Below, piece by piece: positions 1 through 5,776 of a DNA stretch of 6,423 bases. Source of the stretch: Rhodoferax sp. (GTDB taxonomy: Bacteria > Pseudomonadota > Gammaproteobacteria > Burkholderiales > Burkholderiaceae_C); contig JAQTSL010000167.1 of the NCBI GenBank assembly GCA_028711355.1, positions 1,394 through 7,816 of the forward strand. Reading direction: 5' to 3'. Each line of letters starts with the position of its first letter. The stretch's first letter is position 1. The notes beneath the pieces were generated by a model, which was not told the origin of the DNA, did not search any database, and saw only the letters and a program-made list of their open reading frames with translations. Made by a program: the position numbers and the translations under genes.

Positions 1-916
1 GCTGGTCTTTTCTGACCGCCAGTAAACGCAGCGCACGAGCCACCAGCACCCGGTTAATCTGCGGATTGACCTGCGTGAAATCGGTCGGTTTGAACGGCAT
101 GACAATGCCAAATTCGGGCAGTGTGTAACTCAGCTCCGGGCCACCGTCGTCGAGCAGACAAACCGTCTCTGGCCCCTTGGACTGCAACCACCATTGCACA
201 TCAGGATGTTCCCGGGTGAAGTCGCGCAACCGGTCCAGATCAGCTTGACTCAGGGGTTCCAGATGGCGCAGCACCAGCGCAATGACCGGGTCACCACACG
301 CCAGTTCGATCTGCGGACAGGTTTCAACCGCGTCCAACGACAAAATCAGGGCGCGCAATGGCAGCAGCAAATCGCTGACCCGCGCTGGCAGCACCGGGCA
401 AACACCCATGTCGGCGACGTAACTGCTTTTGCGCTCATGAAAGCCCACCAGCACCGTTGCCTTTTTTCGTACATGACGCACCGACAAACGGGCCCGATAG
501 CGGTAACCCCAGGCCGGGCCCTCGATTGGTCGCAAGACCTGATCGGGTCGGACCTTGGCCAGGTGCCACAGGTTGTCTTCCAGCACCCGCTGCTTGACCG
601 CCACTTGAGCAGCACTGTGCAGATGTTGCATCTTGCAACCGCCACAGGCGCCCTGGTGCAGACCAAAGTGCGGACAAGCCGGCGGCACCCGTTGGGACGA
701 CTCACGGTGCAATTGGGTCAGCGCGCCCTGCTCCCAATTGCTTTTTTTGCGATGAATCTGGACGCTGACATACTCGAACGGCAGTGCCCCCTCAACAAAC
801 ACCACCTTGCCGTCGGGTCGGTGCGCCACCCCTTGTCCGTCACCGTCCAGCGACTCGATCCACAGCCAGTCAGCAGGAACGTCAGCTTCGGCCGCTGCCT
901 TGGATGAATCGCACAT
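1..916 (-). CDS. rlmD: 23S rRNA (uracil-C5)-methyltransferase RlmD (RumA), 3' end cut by window edge
   Basis: SAM-dependent enzyme that methylates a uracil of 23S rRNA (U1939 in E. coli numbering) in the cytoplasm. About 305 codons are visible of a protein usually near 430-460 residues. Seen: a TRAM-like RNA-binding region at roughly residues 14-75; iron-sulfur cysteines C81, C91 and C94 with a fourth at C173 (GVCPVLP); and the FTQVN motif at about 280-284 that opens the catalytic domain. The SAM-binding and catalytic-cysteine parts lie beyond the left edge. The first cysteine spacing is Cx9Cx2C, four residues longer than the Cx5Cx2C of the E. coli enzyme; I believe this is common in relatives but cannot check. 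The ATG at 916-914 begins 14 bp after the nlpD stop and has GGAAG just upstream, so it probably belongs to the surE-pcm-nlpD transcript. The long plus-strand open frame across it is a shadow. Confidence 0.93.
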   Translation of the reverse strand, partial: MCDSSKAAAEADVPADWLWIESLDGDGQGVAHRPDGKVVFVEGALPFEYVSVQIHRKKSNWEQGALTQLHRESSQRVPPACPHFGLHQGACGGCKMQHLHSAAQVAVKQRVLEDNLWHLAKVRPDQVLRPIEGPAWGYRYRARLSVRHVRKKATVLVGFHERKSSYVADMGVCPVLPARVSDLLLPLRALILSLDAVETCPQIELACGDPVIALVLRHLEPLSQADLDRLRDFTREHPDVQWWLQSKGPETVCLLDDGGPELSYTLPEFGIVMPFKPTDFTQVNPQINRVLVARALRLLAVRKDQ

Positions 917-930
917 GACTTCCGCCCGAT

Positions 931-1782
931 TCAGCGTGGTGGCAGGTACTTGACCGGATCAACCGGCTTGCCCTGGCGTCGCACCTCAAAGTGCAGCTTG
1001 ACGCGTTCGGCGTCGCTGTTGCCCATTTCGGCTATTTTTTGCCCCTTGAGCACGGCCTGATCCTCCTTGACCAGCAAGGTCCGGTTGTGCGCGTAAGCGG
1101 TCAGATAGACGTTGTCATGCTTGAGGATGATCAGATTGCCGTAGCCGCGCAGGCCAGCGCCGACATAGACCACCCGCCCGTCGGCGACGGCAAGCACCGG
1201 GTCTCCGTCCTTGCCAGCAAGATCAACCCCCTTGTTCTTGATCTCGTCAAAACCAGCCACAACGGCACCACTGACCGGCCAAATCCATTGATTGGCAGAG
1301 CTCGCCTCAGGCAGGGTTGCGGGTGCAAGCGGCACTGGCGCAGCCGGCGCATTAGCCGATGCGACCGCACTGACCGGGCTGGCAGCCACCACTGCCTTGG
1401 GTATCGGTTTGCCAATGACCTCGGCGCTTAGCGGCGCGATCACGCGCAACACCTGCCCAACCTCAATCCGATTGGGATTATCCAGTTGGTTCCAACTGGC
1501 AAGATCGCGAAACGACTGACCGTGCTCCAGTGCAATCCTGATCAGCGTATCGCCCGGCTTGACGGTGTAATAGCCCGCCGTACCAGCATTTTCAAAACCA
1601 GGCGATGGCTTGACACCCCCCCCCTCGGCGCCCGCTGTCACCGGTGGCACAGGCGCAGGACTCTTGACCATGCGATCTTCCACCGGCGCACGATTCAGAC
1701 TGACCGAGCCGCAAGCCGTCAACCACCAGGCTGCAACCGCCAGCAAAGCCCAACTCACCCCGCGAGAGACCCCATGTTTCAT
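931..1782 (-). CDS. nlpD: NlpD-like lipoprotein, LysM plus degenerate LytM/M23 domain (amidase activator)
   Basis: Predicted outer-membrane lipoprotein acting in cell division; E. coli NlpD activates the amidase AmiC. From this start the protein has 283 residues: a signal peptide ending in lipobox LTAC with lipidated C24, a LysM domain at about 71-115 (YTVKPGDTL onward), an Ala/Pro-rich linker at 116-165, and a LytM (peptidase M23) domain at about 167-281. The zinc site is incomplete: N183 replaces the first His of HxxxD (D187 kept), H232 is kept, and K262 replaces the first His of the HxH pair (H264 kept). It is therefore probably an activator, not a hydrolase. I chose the ATG at 1782-1780 because GGGAG sits 5 nt before it and it gives a standard lipoprotein signal. 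The ATG at 1797-1795, overlapping the pcm stop as ATGA, would add MMGVR but has a poor ribosome site. Confidence 0.92.
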   Translation of the reverse strand: MKHGVSRGVSWALLAVAAWWLTACGSVSLNRAPVEDRMVKSPAPVPPVTAGAEGGGVKPSPGFENAGTAGYYTVKPGDTLIRIALEHGQSFRDLASWNQLDNPNRIEVGQVLRVIAPLSAEVIGKPIPKAVVAASPVSAVASANAPAAPVPLAPATLPEASSANQWIWPVSGAVVAGFDEIKNKGVDLAGKDGDPVLAVADGRVVYVGAGLRGYGNLIILKHDNVYLTAYAHNRTLLVKEDQAVLKGQKIAEMGNSDAERVKLHFEVRRQGKPVDPVKYLPPR

Positions 1783-1787
1783 ACGCA

Positions 1788-1792
1788 CTCCC
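1788..1792 (-). promoter_or_regulatory. Ribosome binding site deciding the nlpD start
   Basis: GGGAG on the minus strand ends 5 nt before the ATG at 1782-1780. Two in-frame ATGs further up (1797 and 1794) lack a comparable Shine-Dalgarno match, and the second of them overlaps this site. It lies just past the end of pcm, so ribosomes finishing pcm are delivered directly onto it, which suggests translational coupling. Confidence 0.6.
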
Positions 1793-1793
1793 A

Positions 1794-2576
1794 TCATGCA
1801 ACACCCGATTTTAGGGGGACAAAGTGAACTAGCTCGAGCAAGGTATGCACCATCCCCTGCGGCGTCTTGTCAGCCACCAGCAGCGCCTGCTGCGTCCCAA
1901 CCGACACCACCGGCGCAACCAGCCGTCCGCCGACAGCAAGTTGCTCCAGCCAGCAGGCGGGAACCTGGTCACCACCCGCTGCGGCGATGATGCCGGCATA
2001 AGGGGCGCCCTTTGGGTATCCAAGCATGCCATCACCAAACAACAGGTGAACATTGGCCAAGCGCAGATGCCGCAGGTTGTCCCTGGCCTTTTCGTGCAGG
2101 CCACGCAAGCGTTCGATCGAATAGACCTCGGTGCACACCTGGCTGAGCAGCGCCGCCTGATAACCGCAACCGGTGCCAACCTCCAGCACGCGTCCCAATT
2201 TTCCAGAAACCGGCTCAAGCAGCAAGGCGATCATGCGCGCCACCACCGAAGGCTTGGAAATGGTCTGGCCCAACCCGATCGGCAAGCTGGTGTCCTCGTA
2301 AGCCTGATTCACCAGCGCTGAATCGACAAACCGGTGACGTTCCACAGCGGTCAGCGCCGCTTGCACCCGAGCGTCGGCCAGGCCTTGTTGTGCCAACTTG
2401 GCAATCATGCTGCGGCGTACCGCACTGGAATCGAGTCCAACACCGACCGGCGCAACACGCGACTGGGCGCTGGCGCTGGGGGCCTGCTGGTGCGGCGTTA
2501 GCACGTCTGCCACCGTACCGAGTCGCGCCGGGAAACCCGGCCGCACCTTGGGAGCGCGCTGCGGATGACCTGGCAT
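1794..2576 (-). CDS. pcm: Protein-L-isoaspartate O-methyltransferase
   Basis: SAM-dependent repair enzyme that methylates L-isoaspartyl residues in aged proteins so that they revert to aspartate; cytoplasmic. In the 260-residue form, the PCMT signature LPIGLGQTISKP is at about 98-109 and SAM motif I, VLEVGTGCGYQAALLS, at about 130-145. A late SAM-fold strand region (GGRLVAPV) follows at about 216-223. The catalytic core matches the roughly 208-residue E. coli enzyme. The first 50 or so residues are an extra, Pro/Ala-rich stretch of low complexity that I cannot assign. The ATG at 2576-2574 overlaps the surE stop as ATGA, typical of translational coupling; a GTG at 2621 inside surE would add 15 residues and is less likely. 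The gene ends within an ATGA overlapping the upper possible start of nlpD. Confidence 0.93.
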   Translation of the reverse strand: MPGHPQRAPKVRPGFPARLGTVADVLTPHQQAPSASAQSRVAPVGVGLDSSAVRRSMIAKLAQQGLADARVQAALTAVERHRFVDSALVNQAYEDTSLPIGLGQTISKPSVVARMIALLLEPVSGKLGRVLEVGTGCGYQAALLSQVCTEVYSIERLRGLHEKARDNLRHLRLANVHLLFGDGMLGYPKGAPYAGIIAAAGGDQVPACWLEQLAVGGRLVAPVVSVGTQQALLVADKTPQGMVHTLLELVHFVPLKSGVA

Positions 2577-3346
2577 CAGTCCAACGTCGCCTGAGACAGA
2601 CGCGACATGGTCTGTGACCAATAACCCAAACGATCATGGTCGGTCAGGTCCACCTGCAACGGCGTGACCGCTACATGCCCGTTAACGGTGGCATGAAAGT
2701 CGGTTCCGTCAACATCGTCTTTGGCCGCACCTGCCGCCCCGATCCAGTACATCGTCTCCCCCCGCGGGCTCTGTTGGGTGATCACCGACTCGGCCGAATG
2801 CCGCCGACCCAGACGGCACAGCTTGTACCCCCTTAATTGATCGGCGGGCAAATTGGGAAAGTTGACATTGAGCAACCAAGCGTTGCCACCCATCAGGTTC
2901 TGGGCAAACAGGCTCTGCACCAGTTCGCGCGCCCTGCCAGCGGCCGCTTCCAGGTGGGCCCAGTCGCGCTCCACCTGAGAAAATGCGATCGATGGGATCC
3001 CAAACAGATACCCCTCCATCGCGGCCCCCACGGTGCCCGAATAAATGGTGTCATCTCCCATGTTGGCGCCGTTGTTGATGCCCGCAACCACCAGGTCTGG
3101 TCGATAGTTCAGCAAGCCTGTCAGGGCGATGTGGACGCAATCCGCCGGCGTGCCATTGACGTAGCGAAAGCCGTTGCTACCACGGTTTACCGACAACGGA
3201 GAGTGGACCGACAGCGCGTTCGATTTGGCGCTGTTATTGTGCTCTGGTGCCACCACCTCGACCTCGGCCACGTCCTTGAGCGCGTCGTACAGCGCCTCAA
3301 TGCCAGGCGCCCGATAGCCGTCGTCGTTTGAAATCAGAATTCTCAT
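2576..3346 (-). CDS. surE: 5'/3'-nucleotidase SurE
   Basis: Survival protein SurE, a metal-dependent nucleoside monophosphate phosphatase (EC 3.1.3.5 family) that can also act on short polyphosphate in known members; cytoplasmic. The 256 residues match the family's usual length. Seen: the N-terminal RILISNDDGY with metal ligands D8 and D9, S39 in EHNNSAKSN, and N91 in AGINNGANMGDDTIYSGTVGAAMEG-type sequence, all at the positions known from the E. coli protein. NGTPADCV at 64-71 is also characteristic. The ATG at 3346-3344 has GAGG 7 nt upstream. It follows ccoG by 61 bp on the same strand and overlaps pcm by 3 bp, forming the conserved surE-pcm-nlpD locus linked to stationary-phase survival and damage repair. 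Confidence 0.96.
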   Translation of the reverse strand: MRILISNDDGYRAPGIEALYDALKDVAEVEVVAPEHNNSAKSNALSVHSPLSVNRGSNGFRYVNGTPADCVHIALTGLLNYRPDLVVAGINNGANMGDDTIYSGTVGAAMEGYLFGIPSIAFSQVERDWAHLEAAAGRARELVQSLFAQNLMGGNAWLLNVNFPNLPADQLRGYKLCRLGRRHSAESVITQQSPRGETMYWIGAAGAAKDDVDGTDFHATVNGHVAVTPLQVDLTDHDRLGYWSQTMSRLSQATLD

Positions 3347-3369
3347 GCGCTTACCTCATAGAGCGGCCG

Positions 3370-3375
3370 ATTGTA
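3370..3375 (-). promoter_or_regulatory. surE: Possible -10 element for surE
   Basis: TACAAT on the minus strand, one mismatch from the TATAAT consensus, about 25 nt before the surE ATG in the 61 bp gap after ccoG. No convincing -35 hexamer lies 16-18 bp upstream. It may give the surE operon its own start, or surE may be read only from upstream. The same gap holds a weak 5-bp inverted repeat, TAGAA/TTCTA, but no terminator-like T-run. Confidence 0.2.
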
Positions 3376-3407
3376 GAAGCCAGTTCTATGGGGGGCGCCA
3401 CCAACAC

Positions 3408-4844
3408 TCACCTGGGAATCATGAACTTCGACTCTTCGCGCAGTTTGCCCGGGGTGTCGAGTGACTCGATTTCAAAATGAATCTCGTGGGAGCCCGGCGG
3501 CGCCGCTTCAAATGGGGCTTGCACCCGTATCGGCAAGGTCCGTGCCTCAGTCGATTTGACCGTGATCGTATCCTCAGACGTGATGATCAACCCTGGCAAA
3601 CCGTTCACGGTCACCCGGTAACGCTGTTCAGATTCGGTCGCGTTCATGATCTGTAGGCGATACACATTCTCGGTCTTGCCGGCTTCCACCACTCGCGCCA
3701 TGACACCGCGGTCGCGATCGATATCCACCTTGAAAGGCGTACGGGTTGCCAGCGTACCAACGATGGCCAACACCAGACCCGTTAAAACGGTGAAATACAC
3801 CAGCACCCGGGGTCGGAACACATGGCGCGTCACCTGCTTTTGCGTCCAGCCGTTGGCCATGGCGTTTTCGGTGGAATATTTGATCAGTCCGCGCGCATAA
3901 CCCACCTTGTCCATCACCGTGTCGCAGACATCGACACAGGCGCCACAGCCGATGCACTGGTATTGCAGGCCGTTGCGAATGTCAATGCCGGTTGGACAGA
4001 CCTGAACACATAAACTGCAATCCACACAAGAGCCGAGATTGAGTTGGGCCAGATCGGCTTTTTTGGAGCGGGCACCGCGCGGCTCACCACGCTCGGTGTC
4101 ATACGTCACGATCAAGGTGTCGCGGTCAAACATGGCGCTCTGGAAGCGCGCGTACGGGCACATGTGCAGGCAGATGTTCTCACGCATGAAACCAGCATTG
4201 CCGTAGGTCGCAAAACCATAAAAAATGGTCCAGAAAATTTCCCACGACCCCAAATCAAGCGCCATCACCTCTTGCCCCAACACCTTGATCGGCGTGAAAT
4301 ACCCAACAAAGGTATAGCCAGTCCAGACCGCAAATGCCAGCCAGATGAAGTGCTTGGCAAATTTGCGCCAGAATTTTCCGGAAGACATCCCTGCTTCGTC
4401 GCGGCGCATATGTGCCGAGCGGTCGCCCTCGACCATCTTTTCGACCCACAGGAAAATTTCGGTATAAACCGTTTGCGGACAGGCGTAACCGCACCACAAG
4501 CGACCCGCCACCGCCGTAAACAAAAACAGCGACAGCGCGGCAATGATCAGTAGGCCGGTCAGGTAGATCAAATCCTGCGGATAGAGCACCAGCCCAAACA
4601 GATAAAAGCGGCGCACGCTCAGGTCGAACAACACCGCCTGACGTTGCCCCCATTCGACCCACGGCAGACCATAAAAAACAATCTGCGTGAGCCACACCAT
4701 GATCCAACGCCAGTTGGAAAAAAACCCTTTGACACTGCGCGGATAGATCTTTTGGCTCGCCATGTGCATCGAGGTATCGCCCTCATCTGGCACGGCGGCA
4801 ACGATCGGGATCACCTTTTTGGCTGAATTAACCTTGGCACTCAT
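3408..4844 (-). CDS. ccoG: Cytochrome c oxidase accessory protein CcoG (FixG/RdxA), Cu(II) reductase
   Basis: Inner-membrane iron-sulfur protein that reduces Cu(II) to Cu(I) for assembly of cbb3-type cytochrome oxidase. The 478 residues match the usual length. Seen in order: a short cytoplasmic N-terminus; hydrophobic segments at about 47-63, 92-112, 164-183, 200-216 and 347-367; the membrane cysteine motif CGYACP (C118, C122); a second pair in CLHMCP (C225, C229); two ferredoxin 4Fe-4S motifs, CVDCSLCVQVCP (C273, C276, C279, C283) and CIGCGACVDVCD (C297, C300, C303, C307); and a C-terminal periplasmic Ig-like FixG_C domain at about 370-478. Start ATG 4844-4842 has AGAGGA 7 nt upstream, overlapping the stop of the MBL gene, so the two are probably cotranscribed. 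No ccoNOPQ or copper ATPase gene is next to it; surE follows instead. Confidence 0.96.
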   Translation of the reverse strand: MSAKVNSAKKVIPIVAAVPDEGDTSMHMASQKIYPRSVKGFFSNWRWIMVWLTQIVFYGLPWVEWGQRQAVLFDLSVRRFYLFGLVLYPQDLIYLTGLLIIAALSLFLFTAVAGRLWCGYACPQTVYTEIFLWVEKMVEGDRSAHMRRDEAGMSSGKFWRKFAKHFIWLAFAVWTGYTFVGYFTPIKVLGQEVMALDLGSWEIFWTIFYGFATYGNAGFMRENICLHMCPYARFQSAMFDRDTLIVTYDTERGEPRGARSKKADLAQLNLGSCVDCSLCVQVCPTGIDIRNGLQYQCIGCGACVDVCDTVMDKVGYARGLIKYSTENAMANGWTQKQVTRHVFRPRVLVYFTVLTGLVLAIVGTLATRTPFKVDIDRDRGVMARVVEAGKTENVYRLQIMNATESEQRYRVTVNGLPGLIITSEDTITVKSTEARTLPIRVQAPFEAAPPGSHEIHFEIESLDTPGKLREESKFMIPR

Positions 4845-4851
4845 CTTTCAT

Positions 4852-4857
4852 TCCTCT
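4852..4857 (-). promoter_or_regulatory. ccoG: Strong ribosome binding site for ccoG
   Basis: AGAGGA, 7 nt before the ccoG ATG, shares its first base with the TGA stop of the MBL gene (TGAGAGGA). The arrangement confirms the ccoG start and supports cotranscription with the upstream gene. Confidence 0.65.
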
Positions 4858-5495
4858 CAAACGGATACAGCTCTATTGTCTTCCTGTAGCGCAGCGGCAC
4901 GCGTCAGGAAATCGTCGCGGGTGACTCCCGCAAAAAAAGGGTGCCAGCGACGTTGTTCCAGCACCGTGCTGACGGCACGCGCGTGACGCTCGTGCCCGAC
5001 AAACAAAAGCGTTTCGTCGGGCAGTGTAAAAACCTTGCGTGTGACGCTTTCCCACAATAGCTGCGGTTGCTGCGGTCGCGCCTGATGCGGACAAGCATCG
5101 ACCGCCAACACATCACCGCAGAAAAGACGGTCGCGCCAGGAAAAACTCAGGCAATGGGGCGTGTGACCAGGGGTTGCCAAAACACGAATAAACTCATCCC
5201 CGAAGGGCAGGCAGACACCCTCGGCGACAAACCTGGTAGCCAAACCACTGGGTTGATCACCTTGCAACACGGGCGCGCCCAATTGGGTCAGCATGTCCAA
5301 TTCGCTCAGTGACTGGTCATGGTGATGGGTACGCAAGCTCCAGCCCAAGTGCAAGTCACGCTCAGACAGCAACGCCTGAAGCACAGCAATATCACTCCCC
5401 TGTGGATCAATCAGCACCGCTTCTCGCGCTAAGGTATCCGCCAACAAGTACGTCAGTGCGCCGCTGTTTGGGTCATTCAATATTCGGAAATACAT
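4857..5495 (-). CDS. ETHE1/persulfide-dioxygenase-like MBL-fold protein with altered metal motif
   Basis: Metallo-beta-lactamase-fold protein of the ETHE1/persulfide dioxygenase type; those enzymes oxidise glutathione persulfide to sulfite with a mononuclear iron. From the ATG at 5495 it has 212 residues. It begins like the family (YFRILNDPNSGALTYLLAD), keeps TPGHTPHCLSF (H111), FCGD (D128) and VGH (H168), and ends with the family-like STVLEQRRWHPFFAG. The first motif is THHHDQS where THxHADH is expected: H57 and H59 remain but the Asp-His pair is lost. The substrate-side GCGRTDFQ region is DACPHQARP. H57, H111 and D128 align with the three iron ligands of ETHE1, so iron binding remains possible. 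A TTG start at 5546 would add 17 residues but has no Shine-Dalgarno site; the ATG fits the family's N-terminus, though its own site (AAGG, 11 nt away) is weak. Exact reaction unknown. Confidence 0.8.
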   Translation of the reverse strand: MYFRILNDPNSGALTYLLADTLAREAVLIDPQGSDIAVLQALLSERDLHLGWSLRTHHHDQSLSELDMLTQLGAPVLQGDQPSGLATRFVAEGVCLPFGDEFIRVLATPGHTPHCLSFSWRDRLFCGDVLAVDACPHQARPQQPQLLWESVTRKVFTLPDETLLFVGHERHARAVSTVLEQRRWHPFFAGVTRDDFLTRAAALQEDNRAVSV

Positions 5496-5576
5496 CTCAA
5501 AAAAAGCCTTGTGCTGAATCAGACGTCTGACTTGCGGGTCTTGCAATCGCAGGTGTGTCGTATATCGAGAGATTTA

Positions 5577-5591
5577 ACAAGAACCATGCCA
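5577..5591 (-). promoter_or_regulatory. Sigma-54 (-24/-12) promoter of the MBL-ccoG operon
   Basis: On the minus strand TGGCAT-GGTTC-TTGT matches the consensus TGGCAC-N5-TTGC with correct 5-base spacing. The invariant -24 GG is at 5590-5589; the -12 pair is GT in place of GC. The predicted transcript would start near 5565, giving a leader of about 70 nt to the ATG at 5495. The next gene on the other side is itself a sigma-54 activator, which supports the call. Not tested against chance hits. Confidence 0.55.
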
Positions 5592-5694
5592 CCTATGACG
5601 ATTCATTAACACTTATTAAGATCATGGGGTTACGAGATAGTTGCATTCTTGCTCGCTCTTTGACTGACAAAAGATTACCTTTATTGACAGGTTT

Positions 5695-5712
5695 TGGCAG
5701 TAACGACTGCCA
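5695..5712. repeat. Perfect 7-bp inverted repeat, candidate activator binding site
   Basis: TGGCAGT-AACG-ACTGCCA, seven-base arms around a 4-base spacer. Its centre lies about 126 bp upstream of the -12 element of the sigma-54 promoter, the usual distance for an enhancer-binding protein site, and about 73 bp upstream of the activator's own start codon, where it could also serve autoregulation. Confidence 0.5.
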
Positions 5713-5727
5713 TTTATGACATACTTT

Positions 5728-5734
5728 TGGCAGT
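5728..5734 (+). promoter_or_regulatory. Third TGGCAGT half-site
   Basis: TGGCAGT preceded by TTT, repeating the TTTTGGCAGT at 5692-5701 exactly 33 bp further on, about three helical turns. With the ACTGCCA arm at 5706-5712 it also makes a wider inverted pair. Reads as a second, half binding site for the same regulator, on the same face of the DNA. Confidence 0.4.
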
Positions 5735-5776
5735 TTTCATTGCTTGACTTTTTCTGACCGCCGAGACCACCCCAGC

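Noticed and set aside
194..907. Plus-strand open frame of 237 codons
   Set aside because: It lies entirely opposite rlmD, has no recognisable domain and no ribosome site; the minus-strand frame is clearly RlmD.
3374..3388. TAGAA-GCCAG-TTCTA inverted repeat between ccoG and surE as a terminator
   Set aside because: The stem is only 5 bp and AT-rich, with no T-run on the minus strand after it.
4849..4851. Alternative ATG just upstream of the ccoG start
   Set aside because: It is out of frame with ccoG; the in-frame ATG at 4844-4842 has the correctly spaced AGAGGA.
5684..5689. TTGACA on the plus strand as a -35 element for the fisR-like gene
   Set aside because: No acceptable -10 hexamer lies 16-18 bp downstream; the nearest candidate, TATGAC, is 25 bp away.
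5728..5743. TGGCAG...TTGC on the plus strand as a sigma-54 promoter for the fisR-like gene
   Set aside because: The spacing between GG and GC is one base too long, and sigma-54 promoters rarely tolerate this. The TGGCAG is better explained as a regulator half-site.
5750..5762. TTTTCTGACCGCC shared with positions 8-20 near the left edge
   Set aside because: One copy is inside the rlmD coding sequence and the match is only 13 bases; probably chance.
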